Shown here one piece after another: positions 54,812-63,619 of a DNA stretch of 64,000 bases. The notes below the pieces were generated by a model. The model was not told the origin of the DNA. It saw nothing but the letters and a program-made list of their open reading frames with translations, and did no database searches. A program made the position numbers and the translations under genes. Within the stretch, counting starts at the first letter, position 1. Each line of letters starts with the position of its first letter. This DNA comes from Rhodospirillales bacterium (GTDB lineage: Bacteria > Pseudomonadota > Alphaproteobacteria > Acetobacterales > Acetobacteraceae): contig JANXSM010000120.1 in NCBI GenBank assembly GCA_025352665.1, forward strand, positions 1-64,000. Reading direction: 5' to 3'.

Positions 54812-57769
54812 CTACGCAGCCATCGCCACGAAATGGTCGTGCACGGCCAACTGGGCTGCGGTCAGATCCGCTTCCATCGGTTCGGCATCCCGGGCAGCGG
54901 CGGCAAGGTCGTCGCGTTTGCCGGCGAGCATGACGTGGCGCATGCGATGATCGATGGCCGCGAGCCCGTAGGTGCCGGCCATGCCGGCGAGTGCGTGGGC
55001 GATTTCCTCGATCTCGCGGGTATGTCCGCTCTGCACGGCGGTTCTTAGCTGCACCATGCGCTGCTGCATGTCGAGCAGGCATTGGTCGAGCAGTGAGGCC
55101 AGGGTTGCGGCCGGCAGGCCGCGTTGCAGATCCGCAAGGCGGATGAGATCCAGCACCGGTGCGGTTTCGGTGACCTGCGGCTTCGGAGTTTCCCTGCGCC
55201 ATGTGGTACGGCCCAGCAGGGCAAACATCTCTGCGGGGCGCACCGGCTTGCCCATCATATCGTTCATGCCGACGCTGAGGCAGCGGGCGCGGTCTTCGGG
55301 CGCCGTGTTGGCGGTCAGCGCCACGATCGGCACCTGCCCTGCGGGGCCGGGCAGGGTGCGGATGCGCCGTGTCGCCTCGTAGCCGTTCATGCCCGGCATG
55401 ATCAGGTCCATGAACACCAGGTCGTAGGGCCGTTCGCTGACCAGCCGGATCGCCTCGGGTCCGGACTCGGCGACATCGACCCGATGGCCCTCGCGGCGGA
55501 GCATGGTGGCGGTGACGAGGTGGTTGGCGGGAATATCCTCGACCAGCAGCACCACCGCGCGGCGCACATGGGGCAGCACCACGAGCCGACCTGGCGCCAA
55601 CGGATTGATCGGCGCTGTGGCGACTTCCAGCGGCAAGGTCACCCAGAACTCGTTGCCGCCCTCCAGCGCCGGGCGCACGCCGATCTGCCCGCCCATCAGC
55701 CGCACCAGCCGCTCGCAGATGGCGAGCCCCAGCCCGGTGCCGGGTGTGCCCGATGCACGCGCGTTGTCCAGGCGCGAGAACGGTTGGAACAGCTGGCCGG
55801 CCTCGTGGTCTGAGATGCGCGGACCAGGGTCCTGCACTGCCAGGATCAGGATCGGCTGCCCCGAAACGGTCGCCGCAGCTGCGCGCAGGCTGACCTGGCC
55901 GGGCAGCGAGAACTTGGCGGCGTTGGACACGAAGTTCATCAGCACCTGGCGCAGCCTCCCGCCATCGGCGCGCACGAAGGGCGGCACGTCGGCAGCGATG
56001 TCGATGACCAGGTGAATGGAGCGCTCGGCCGCCGGCACGCGGAACATCTCGGCCACACCGTCGAACAAGGCGGCGAGTTCGACCACGCCAGGCCGCACCG
56101 CGAGCTGGCCGGCCTCCATCTTGGACAATTCGAGAATGTCGTTGATCAGGTCCAGCAGCGCATCGCCGGCCTGGCTGGCGTTGGTCGTCAGCCGCCGCTG
56201 CGAGGCCGACATGCCGGACTGGTCGAGCAACGCGAGACTGTTGACCACCGCGTTGAGCGGCGTACGGATTTCATGGCTGACGATGGCGACGAAGCGGGAT
56301 TTCTGCTCGATCGCCTCCTCAGCCAAAAGCCGGGCGGCGGCCTGCGCCTCCTCGGCGCGCTTTCGGGCGGTGATATCGGTGTAGAGCGTGACGAACCCGC
56401 CGCTGGGCATGCGCGAGCGCCGCAGTTCCAAGGTGCTGCCGTCCGGTCGGATGCGCTCGGCGAGCACCACGGCGCGCCCGGTGTGCAGCGAGGCGATGCG
56501 CCTGCGCACCTCCACATCGACGTCGATCCGGTCGCCGAACTCGCCGGCCAATGCCTGGCCGCGCAGCAGCTCGGCCATCGGCATGCCGACGCGCAGCAAC
56601 TCATGCGGCACGCCCGTGCTGTCGGCGAACCGCTCGTTCCACTGCACCAAACACAGATTGGCATCGAGCATCATCACTCCGTCGGACATGCCCGACAGTG
56701 TCGCCTCGATCTGCGAGGTCTTGGCCTCGGCGCTGGCGTTGGCCTCCTCCAACTCAGCGTAGGCGTCTTCCAGCACAGCGCGGTCCTGCGCCAGGCGCTG
56801 CTCCCGGCCGCGGCTGTTGCGTAGCTCGCGCACCAGCAGCAGCGCCATCAGCAGCACGGCCGCCGTGATGCCGCCGGCGAACAGCCGCGCATTGGCGGTC
56901 CAGGTGGCAGCGGTGCGCATCGCATCGTCCTCGGCCACCCCGATCACCACAGACAGATCCTGGTCGCGCATCCGGCGGAACGCATGCACGCGCGCCACGC
57001 CATCGGGTGCCGAGGGCCCGGTCCAGGTGCCGGTCGGCTGGTCCTGCATGGCGCGATACATGAGGGAGCGGCTGATGTCCTCGCCGGGCCGCGTCTCGCC
57101 CGGGGCCACCAGCGAGCGGATCGAGCCGTCGCCGCCGACCAGGGCGATCAGGCCGCGCTGGCCGAGATCCACCTGTTCCAGTGGGCTGGTCAGCGCCGAG
57201 GGGTCGTAGCTGATAACGATGGCGCCGGCGAAGGCGCCGTCCTCGCGCTCAAGCCGCCGCGATAGGTCGATCTGCCAGCGCCCAGTCGACTGCCACTTGA
57301 TGGCCGGCCCCACGAACAGCCCGCGACCGCGCAGATTGCGCTGGGCCAGGAAATAGTCGCGGGTCGACATGTCCAGCCCCATCAGGTCTGGCCGCGTGCT
57401 GGACATGACGAAACCCTGGGTATCGAGCAGGAACACCTGCATCGTGACATCGCCGACCATGCTGGAGCGGCGGCGCCAGCCGCTCGGGTCGAAATGGATC
57501 GGGTCAGCCTTCCAGTCGGCGGCCATGGTCTGCAGCGTCTGGTCGATGGTCTGCAGTTGACGGTTGAGCTGCCATTCCATGGTCAGCGCCAGATTCGAGA
57601 CACTGCCTTCGGCCCGGCCGCGGGCGTCACGGGTCTCGGTGTCGATCGACACCAGGGTGAAGGCGATGGTGACGGCGACCAGCAACAATGCGGCCACGAG
57701 GATGGCAGCCTGGAAAGCCAGCGCACGGCCGCCCAGCGGGCTGCGAGGCGCTGCCGACGGCTCGGTCAT
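54812..57769 (-). CDS. Hybrid sensor histidine kinase with receiver and HPt domains
   Basis: 985 aa. Two transmembrane helices (about 17-40 and 297-315) bracket a periplasmic dCache-like sensor (41-295). A coiled coil (about 320-355), a PAS domain (about 355-470), HisKA with phospho-acceptor H499 (VSHEIRTPLNAVV), and HATPase (N box VLMNFVSNAAKF, PGTGLGLAICERLV). G1 reads QDPGPRI instead of DTGxGI. A receiver domain has D788 (VFMDLIMPGMNG) and K841. HPt carries H925 (EIAHALAGMAGTYG). Multistep phosphorelay; the signal is unknown and no response regulator is next to it. Confidence 0.93.
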   Translation of the reverse strand: MTEPSAAPRSPLGGRALAFQAAILVAALLLVAVTIAFTLVSIDTETRDARGRAEGSVSNLALTMEWQLNRQLQTIDQTLQTMAADWKADPIHFDPSGWRRRSSMVGDVTMQVFLLDTQGFVMSSTRPDLMGLDMSTRDYFLAQRNLRGRGLFVGPAIKWQSTGRWQIDLSRRLEREDGAFAGAIVISYDPSALTSPLEQVDLGQRGLIALVGGDGSIRSLVAPGETRPGEDISRSLMYRAMQDQPTGTWTGPSAPDGVARVHAFRRMRDQDLSVVIGVAEDDAMRTAATWTANARLFAGGITAAVLLMALLLVRELRNSRGREQRLAQDRAVLEDAYAELEEANASAEAKTSQIEATLSGMSDGVMMLDANLCLVQWNERFADSTGVPHELLRVGMPMAELLRGQALAGEFGDRIDVDVEVRRRIASLHTGRAVVLAERIRPDGSTLELRRSRMPSGGFVTLYTDITARKRAEEAQAAARLLAEEAIEQKSRFVAIVSHEIRTPLNAVVNSLALLDQSGMSASQRRLTTNASQAGDALLDLINDILELSKMEAGQLAVRPGVVELAALFDGVAEMFRVPAAERSIHLVIDIAADVPPFVRADGGRLRQVLMNFVSNAAKFSLPGQVSLRAAAATVSGQPILILAVQDPGPRISDHEAGQLFQPFSRLDNARASGTPGTGLGLAICERLVRLMGGQIGVRPALEGGNEFWVTLPLEVATAPINPLAPGRLVVLPHVRRAVVLLVEDIPANHLVTATMLRREGHRVDVAESGPEAIRLVSERPYDLVFMDLIMPGMNGYEATRRIRTLPGPAGQVPIVALTANTAPEDRARCLSVGMNDMMGKPVRPAEMFALLGRTTWRRETPKPQVTETAPVLDLIRLADLQRGLPAATLASLLDQCLLDMQQRMVQLRTAVQSGHTREIEEIAHALAGMAGTYGLAAIDHRMRHVMLAGKRDDLAAAARDAEPMEADLTAAQLAVHDHFVAMAA

Positions 57770-58007
57770 GCTGATCGGGTGCGATGCGTCACGCCTTACG
57801 GTTTAGCAACCTGTACCGGTGCAGGGCAATGAAATGGCGCACGTTGCTTTGTACGATGACACACACGGACGCGTGATCGCGATCGTCCGGGCCGCAATTG
57901 CCACGGCTTGCCGCCTGCGTGCTGCGGTGCGATTGTCCGCCCGCGCGGCGGGGCAGCGTTACACCGGGTACGCCCCCACGCCGCATTTATGATTGCAAGA
58001 GGGCGGA

Positions 58008-59225
58008 ATGGCGAAGATCAAGGTGGTGACCCCAGTCGTTGAACTCGACGGGGACGAGATGACCCGCATCATCTGGGGCTTCATCAAAGACAAGCTGATC
58101 CTGCCCTACCTGGACATCGACCTGAAATACTACGATCTCGGCATCGAGTACCGCGATCAGACCGACGACCAAGTGACGGTCGATGCAGCACTCGCCATCA
58201 GACAGTATGGCGTCGGCATCAAATGCGCCACCATCACTCCGGACGAAGACCGGGTGACCGAGTTCAGCCTCAAGAAGATGTGGCGCAGCCCGAACGGCAC
58301 CATCCGCAACATCCTCGACGGCACCATCTTCCGCGAGCCGATCATTTGCAGCAACGTGCCCCGCCTGGTACCGACCTGGACGCAGCCGATCGTCATCGGT
58401 CGCCACGCCTATGGTGACATCTACCGCGCCACCGAGACCAAGATCCCCGGCCCCGGCAAGGTGACGCTGAACTACCACCCTGCCGACGGCAGCCCCGTTC
58501 AGGTGATGGAAGTGCATGATTTCAAAGGCCCGGGCGTGGCCATGGGCATGCACAACACGCTCGCCTCGATCAGCGGCTTCGCCCGCGCCAGCTTGAACTA
58601 CGGCCTGATGCGCAAGTATCCGGTGTATCTGTCGACCAAGAACACGATCCTGAAGGCCTACGACGGCATGTTCAAGGACACGTTCCAGGAGATTTTCGAT
58701 AAGGAATTCAAAGCCCAATTCGACGCGCTTGGTCTGACCTATGAACATCGCCTGATCGACGACATGGTCGCCTCCGCGCTCAAGTGGTCGGGTGGATATG
58801 TGTGGGCGTGCAAAAACTATGACGGCGACGTGCAGTCCGACATTGTGGCCCAGGGCTTCGGCTCGCTCGGCCTGATGACCTCCGTGCTGATGAGCCCGGA
58901 TGGCAAGACGGTCGAATCTGAAGCAGCCCACGGCACCGTCACACGCCATTATCGCGAGCACCAGAAGGGCCGTGAGACCAGCACCAACCCGATCGCCTCG
59001 ATCTTCGCCTGGACCCGCGGCCTCGCCTATCGCGGCCAGTTTGACAACACCCCCGATGTCACCGAATTCGCCAACACGCTGGAGCGCGTGTGCGTTGAGA
59101 CGGTCGAGAGCGGGTTCATGACCAAGGACCTCGCCAGCCTGATTTCGCGCGACCAGCCCTGGCTCAACACCCAGGCCTTTCTCGACAAGATCGACGCCAA
59201 CCTCAAGCTGGCGATGAAGGTCTGA
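58008..59225 (+). CDS. icd: NADP-dependent isocitrate dehydrogenase
   Basis: TCA-cycle enzyme, 405 aa from ATG 58008 (preceded by agggcgg); the frame could open 15 nt earlier. The eukaryotic-type/homodimeric subfamily: [20 protein letters not shown], the substrate-binding arginine region [28 protein letters not shown] and the catalytic [20 protein letters not shown], with NADP-binding [17 protein letters not shown]. Single gene; the next frame begins within its stop region. Confidence 0.97.
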   Translation: MAKIKVVTPVVELDGDEMTRIIWGFIKDKLILPYLDIDLKYYDLGIEYRDQTDDQVTVDAALAIRQYGVGIKCATITPDEDRVTEFSLKKMWRSPNGTIRNILDGTIFREPIICSNVPRLVPTWTQPIVIGRHAYGDIYRATETKIPGPGKVTLNYHPADGSPVQVMEVHDFKGPGVAMGMHNTLASISGFARASLNYGLMRKYPVYLSTKNTILKAYDGMFKDTFQEIFDKEFKAQFDALGLTYEHRLIDDMVASALKWSGGYVWACKNYDGDVQSDIVAQGFGSLGLMTSVLMSPDGKTVESEAAHGTVTRHYREHQKGRETSTNPIASIFAWTRGLAYRGQFDNTPDVTEFANTLERVCVETVESGFMTKDLASLISRDQPWLNTQAFLDKIDANLKLAMKV

Positions 59226-59326
59226 CTATCACCAAGGCCGACGGGCTCGCACGCCGCGGGTTCGTCACCACCGCAGCCGCGACCGTCCTTACCCTGGCAA
59301 CCGCCAGGGCAAAGGCGCAGCCGATC

Positions 59327-60067
59327 GTGACCGATGATCGCCTGCTGGGGTTTGCCGGCCGGGTGATCATCGGCGGATCGGATGGCCCGCTGCCTGGGTA
59401 TTACGCCCGGCCGGACGGGCCAGGCCCATTCCCGATCGTGCTGGTGTTCGAGGATATCTACGGCCTCAACGGTTATATCTCCGACGTCTGCCGCAGGCTG
59501 GCGGTTCAAGGCTATGCGGCGGTGGGTGCCGAGATCTATGCCCGTGTCGCTGACATGGGCAAGATCCACGAAGCCGACGAGATGATCCAGAACGTCTTGC
59601 CTCGCTCGTCGGATCGGCAGATCCGGGCCGACAGTGAGTCGGCGATCAACTATGCCATCGCCCATCGTGGCGATCCCACCCGCATCGCCGCCGTAGGCTT
59701 CGGCCGCGGCGGCCGCAATGTGTGGCTGTTCGACGCCTACAGCCTGCGCCTTCGCGCCGCCTGCGCCTGGTACGGCCCGATCGGCGGCCTGACGAGCCCA
59801 CTGCAGCCGGTCACCCCGGTCGAGGTCTCCCCCATCATCCGAGCCCCGCTGCTCGCCCTTTACGGCGGCAAGGACACCACCATTCCGGTCGGCGAGGTGC
59901 AGGCGGCGATCACCTTCGCCAAAACCGCGGGCCGGCCGGCCGAACTGGTGATCTACCCGGACGCACCGCATGGATTTCACGCCGACGACCGGCCGGACTA
60001 CCGGCCCGACGCCGCGCGGGACGGATGGGCCAGGATGCTGGACTGGTTCCACCACTACGGGGTTTGA
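59327..60067 (+). CDS. Dienelactone hydrolase family protein (export signal without start codon)
   Basis: Alpha/beta hydrolase, 246 aa from GTG 59327: GPFPIVLVFEDIYGLNGYIS, IAAVGFGRGGRNVWLF (nucleophile elbow with Gly-Arg-Gly where dienelactone hydrolase has Cys or Ser), APLLALYGGKDTTIP (Asp) and PDAPHGFHADDRPDY (His). The nucleophile is therefore unclear. The frame continues upstream in phase with a twin-arginine leader (ADGLARRGFVTTAAATVLTL, then ATARAKAQP), but no ATG, GTG or TTG opens it: at 59228 the codon is ATC. This suggests a lost start codon, making a cytoplasmic form or none. Confidence 0.8.
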   Translation: MTDDRLLGFAGRVIIGGSDGPLPGYYARPDGPGPFPIVLVFEDIYGLNGYISDVCRRLAVQGYAAVGAEIYARVADMGKIHEADEMIQNVLPRSSDRQIRADSESAINYAIAHRGDPTRIAAVGFGRGGRNVWLFDAYSLRLRAACAWYGPIGGLTSPLQPVTPVEVSPIIRAPLLALYGGKDTTIPVGEVQAAITFAKTAGRPAELVIYPDAPHGFHADDRPDYRPDAARDGWARMLDWFHHYGV

Positions 60068-60161
60068 TCGCCTAAAAAATCGCAGTAACATTATTTCGCG
60101 CAACCTTGGACAGCGACCCGCATTGGATCGAGATGCGCATTGGCCACCCAAGGAGCCGTGC

Positions 60162-60794
60162 ATGAGATATTTTTTTGACATACATGATCGCGACAATATC
60201 GCGCTCGATGAACTCGGAACCGAGTTTTCCACGTTCGAGGCAGCCCAGCGCGAGGCGATCGCCCTCTTGCCGCAACTGGCCGGTGACCTGCCGCTCGGCG
60301 CGATGGGGCGAGACCTCGCGACGGTGGTGAAGGACTCTAGCGGCACCACCGTGTTCTTCGCCTCGCTCAGCCTGGTTGGCGTGGTGGTGATCGAGACGAG
60401 CATGTCCCTGTGTCCCGTCAGCATGACCCTGCCGGTGCCGGCCGGTGGCCTGCGCAACCAACTGCAGGTGCCGTATTTGGACCACACCCTCGCTGTGGCG
60501 CTGGGACTGCAGTCGGTGGGCTTGCCCACCAACGAGAACCAGGTGGAGACCGCCGTAACCCTTCTGGTAGGAGAGATCGTGCCACCATTGGAGATCCAGC
60601 TAGGTCCGGTGCTGATGCCTCTGTTCAGCGACCAGAGCGCGGTCGCGCCCCAAAAGGGCGAGACCCTGCGCAAGTTGCGGGAGAGTACCGTCCAGATGCG
60701 GGTTACCACGGACGCGTTGAAGGCGGTTATCGCTGATACGCGCCGCCTGCTCGACCGGGTCAGCGTGGGAACGCTCTACCCGCAGCAGATCTAG
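60162..60794 (+). CDS. DUF6894-type protein with a C-terminal extension
   Basis: 210 aa from ATG 60162 (ribosome binding site aaggag at 60149-60154). Residues 1-70 match the DUF6894 family: MRYFFDIHDRDNIALDELGT, FEAAQREAIALLP, FASLSL. The remaining 135 residues (about 75-210) are not part of that family and include PVPAGGLRNQLQVPYLDHTL and a helical end with DRVSVGTLYPQQI. Function unknown. Followed directly by a repeat fragment. Confidence 0.75.
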   Translation: MRYFFDIHDRDNIALDELGTEFSTFEAAQREAIALLPQLAGDLPLGAMGRDLATVVKDSSGTTVFFASLSLVGVVVIETSMSLCPVSMTLPVPAGGLRNQLQVPYLDHTLAVALGLQSVGLPTNENQVETAVTLLVGEIVPPLEIQLGPVLMPLFSDQSAVAPQKGETLRKLRESTVQMRVTTDALKAVIADTRRLLDRVSVGTLYPQQI

Positions 60795-60856
60795 TCTTTT
60801 GTTTTAACGAGCAATTTTATCGCACGGTTGGTTCAAGCTCAGGCGACATTGCTTTA
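60791..60856 (+). repeat. Dispersed intergenic repeat, tail-only copy
   Basis: Sequence tttgttttaacgagcaattt, then tatcgcacggttggttcaag and ctcaggcgacattgc matches the tail of the copies at 22806-22864 and 16621-16662 (inverted). The hairpin part is reduced to ctag. It lies directly after the DUF6894-type gene. Confidence 0.65.
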
Positions 60857-60883
60857 AGCAGCAACGAATTCTAATCCGGCGGC

Positions 60884-60913
60884 AGTCCCGAGCCTGAAGG
60901 CTGGCTCGGGACT
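60884..60913. terminator. Terminator-like hairpin, 11-bp perfect stem
   Basis: agtcccgagcc (60884-60894) pairs with ggctcgggact (60903-60913) around an 8-nt loop, 23 nt before the FMN reductase gene. No T-run follows. It may end the DUF6894-gene transcript or act as a leader structure for the next gene. Confidence 0.5.
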
Positions 60914-60936
60914 CTGCGTCAGGTCGAGGGTCACTT

Positions 60937-61527
60937 ATGGCGGATGCACAAAAGATGGTGGTGGCGGTTCTGCTAGGGTCGGTGCGACGCGACCGGCTCG
61001 GCATCCGCGCCGCGCATCTGATGATGAACGCGGTGGCGGCGCGCGGCCACGAGCCTGTTCTGGTCGACCCGATGGTCACCCGGTTGCCGCTGCTCGACCG
61101 GATGTACAAAGAGCATCCGAAAGGCGAGGCGCCTGCGGAATTGGAGGCACTTGCAACGCTGTATCGCCGTGCCGACGGGTTCTTGATCGTCAGCGGCGAA
61201 TACAACAACGGCATACCGCCGGCGCTGAAAAACCTGCTCGATCATTTTCTGGAAGAGTATTTCTGGCGCCCCTCAGGAATAGTCTGCTACTCGGCCGGCC
61301 AGTTCGGCGGTGTCAGGGCGGCAATGCAGCTGCGCATGACACTCGCGGAACTCGGCATGCCAAGCATTCCCAGCCTGTTTCCACTGCCGCGCATTCAGCA
61401 GGTGCTGGACGAAACCGGCAAGCCGAACGCGGAGTGGGTCGAAAAATCCCTCGGCCGGTTTCTTGCCGAATTCTTTTGGTATGCAGAAGCCCTCAAGCGC
61501 CAACGCGCCGAAGGGCTTCCTTACTGA
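60937..61527 (+). CDS. NAD(P)H-dependent FMN reductase family protein
   Basis: 196 aa flavodoxin-fold reductase. FMN-binding phosphate loop VLLGSVRRDRLGIRAAHLM, then GFLIVSGEYNNGIPPALKNL (the conserved P-E/GYN-x-G-P region that stacks on FMN) and AGQFGGVRAAMQLRMTLAEL. Typical of NADPH-dependent FMN/quinone or chromate-type reductases. Single gene, convergent with phaC (6 bp apart). Confidence 0.9.
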   Translation: MADAQKMVVAVLLGSVRRDRLGIRAAHLMMNAVAARGHEPVLVDPMVTRLPLLDRMYKEHPKGEAPAELEALATLYRRADGFLIVSGEYNNGIPPALKNLLDHFLEEYFWRPSGIVCYSAGQFGGVRAAMQLRMTLAELGMPSIPSLFPLPRIQQVLDETGKPNAEWVEKSLGRFLAEFFWYAEALKRQRAEGLPY

Positions 61528-61533
61528 GAACCC

Positions 61534-63384
61534 TCAGCTGATCTGCACCCGCACATAGCTGCCCGGCGCAGCCTCGATACCCTTGGCTGGCGAGCGTGCC
61601 GGCACCCGGGTGCGGGCAGCCTGGCCGTGCGAGGCGATCCAGCGTTGCCAGTCCGCCCACCAGGAGCCGGCGATCTCGGTCGCCCCCTCGAACCAGGCCT
61701 CGGCCGTGGGTGGTAGATCGGCATTGATCCAGTGGCTGTATTTGCCGCCTTCCGGAGGATTAACTACGCCAGCGATATGGCCGGAGGCGGCGAGCACGAA
61801 GCGGTTCTTGCCCGCCAGCAGGCGCGCGCCGGCGTAGGTGGTCTTCCAGGGCGCGATATGATCTTCGCGGGTCGACAGAAAATACGCTGGCACCTTGATG
61901 GTACCGAGGTCGATCGGTGTGCCGTCGAGTGCGATTCCACCGGGTTTGGACAGCAGATTGTCCTGATACATGTTGCGCAGATAGAAACTGTGCATTGTTG
62001 CTGGCATGCGGGTGCTGTCGCCGTTCCAGTACAGCAGGTCGAACGGGAAGGGGTCCTGGCCGAGTAGATAGTTGTTCACCACGAAGGACCAGATCAGGTC
62101 GTTGGCCCGCAGCATGTTGAAAGTCGCCGCCATGTCGGTGCCTTCGAGAAAGCCTTTCCGGGCCATCTTCTCCTCGAGCGCCTGCAGTTGCTCCTCGTCG
62201 ATGAACACGTTGAGCTCGCCGGTCTCGCCAAAATCCAGCATGGTGACGAAGAAGGTGGCGGTCCTGATGCGATCGTCCTTGTGCGCCGCCATCCAGGCGA
62301 GGGTGGCGCCGAGCAGCGTGCCGCCGAGACAGTAGCCGATGGCGTTGATGGCGCGCTCGCCGGTTTCCCGCTCGATCGCATCGAGCGCCGCGAGGATGCC
62401 TTCCTTCATGTAGTCGTCGAAACTTTTGTCGTGCAGATCCGCGTCCGGGTTGACCCAACTGACCATGAACACGGTGTGCCCCTGGCTTACCGCCCAGCGC
62501 ACGAAGCTGTTCTTGGGGCGCAGGTCGAGGATGTAGAACTTGTTGATCCAGGGCGGCACGATCAGCAGCGGCCGCTTCAGCACCGTTTCGGTGCTGGGCG
62601 CGTACTGGATCAGCTGCATCAGCGCGTTCTGAAACACCACGCGGCCGGGGGAGACTGCGATGTTCTCCCCGAGCCTGAACGCCTCGGTGTCGGTCATCTT
62701 GATGCGCAGCTGGCCACGGCCGCGTTCGAGGTCGCCCAACAGGTTGTTGAGGCCGCGGATGAGGTTCTCGCCGCCCGATTCGGCGGTTTTGCGCAACACC
62801 TCGGGGTTGGTGAGCAGGAAGTTGGATGGGCTCATGGCATCGACGAACTGGCGGGAATAGAAATCCACCTTCTGTGCCGTGCGCGGGTCTAGATCGTCGA
62901 CTTGGGTCACCACGTCCTGCACGAAACGAGCCGACAGCAGATAGGACTGTTTTATAAAATCAAAGACTTCTCTGTCTTTCCATGCGTCGTCTTTGAAACG
63001 GCGATCCTTGGGGTCGGCCTGGATCACGGGCTGGGTGGACTCTCCCATCATGCGCCGGGCGGTGTTCTGCCACAGCGTCATGTAGTCGTGCCAGAAGCCG
63101 AGCTGGGCCTGCACCAGGCGGGCGGGGTTTGCCATCAGCTTGGCGGTCATTTCCAGGAAGGCGCTGCCGATATGCATCGGGTCCGGCCGCGGCGGGCCCT
63201 CCTCGGCCTGGCGGTCCAGAAAAGCGGCCACGATGCGCTGCGAGCGCTCGGCGATATCGGCCATGGACTGGCTGATCGTCGCGGGCTCCAGCCCGCGCTT
63301 GGTTGTCTCGGGCTCCAGCCCGGGTTTGTTTGTCTTGCCGGGCAGCCTGAAAGCGCCGTTCGCCGGCGTCTCTTGAGTGGCCAT
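61534..63384 (-). CDS. phaC: Class I poly(3-hydroxyalkanoate) synthase
   Basis: Polymerises hydroxyacyl-CoA into storage granules. 616 aa, class I length. Lipase-like box GYCLGG with nucleophile C352 (350-355); catalytic Asp in STREDHIAPW and His in ASGHIAGVVNPP; conserved PPWINKFYILDLRPKNS and GHTVFMVSWVNPD. The N-terminus carries a 9-residue tandem duplication (GLEPET then GLEPAT), which appears as two near-identical 27-bp units at 63283-63336. No phaA/B, phasin or phaR in the window, and the nearby depolymerase is a pseudogene. Confidence 0.96.
   Translation of the reverse strand: MATQETPANGAFRLPGKTNKPGLEPETTKRGLEPATISQSMADIAERSQRIVAAFLDRQAEEGPPRPDPMHIGSAFLEMTAKLMANPARLVQAQLGFWHDYMTLWQNTARRMMGESTQPVIQADPKDRRFKDDAWKDREVFDFIKQSYLLSARFVQDVVTQVDDLDPRTAQKVDFYSRQFVDAMSPSNFLLTNPEVLRKTAESGGENLIRGLNNLLGDLERGRGQLRIKMTDTEAFRLGENIAVSPGRVVFQNALMQLIQYAPSTETVLKRPLLIVPPWINKFYILDLRPKNSFVRWAVSQGHTVFMVSWVNPDADLHDKSFDDYMKEGILAALDAIERETGERAINAIGYCLGGTLLGATLAWMAAHKDDRIRTATFFVTMLDFGETGELNVFIDEEQLQALEEKMARKGFLEGTDMAATFNMLRANDLIWSFVVNNYLLGQDPFPFDLLYWNGDSTRMPATMHSFYLRNMYQDNLLSKPGGIALDGTPIDLGTIKVPAYFLSTREDHIAPWKTTYAGARLLAGKNRFVLAASGHIAGVVNPPEGGKYSHWINADLPPTAEAWFEGATEIAGSWWADWQRWIASHGQAARTRVPARSPAKGIEAAPGSYVRVQIS
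63283..63336 (-). repeat. 27-bp tandem duplication within phaC
   Basis: Units 63283-63309 and 63310-63336 share 23 of 27 positions (gggctccagcccg start). In frame, so it adds 9 residues near the N-terminus. Confidence 0.75.
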
Positions 63385-63619
63385 AACAGGCGTCCTTCCC
63401 GCAAACCCCGTCGCGCGCTAGATCTCCGAACCAAAGGGTGCGATGCACCATCGTCCGGAAAGGCGTCAGCGGGGCCGTCCCATGTCACGTATCAGTCTTG
63501 GTCGCAGGCGCGGTGTTACAGAAGCGGGCGTGAGGGTTCAAGCGACAGTCTCTCGCGAGGCATCGCCGCCCGTCCGGCCGGGGTTGTGCGACAGCTCGGT
63601 TGTCAGCATCGTCGTGCCC

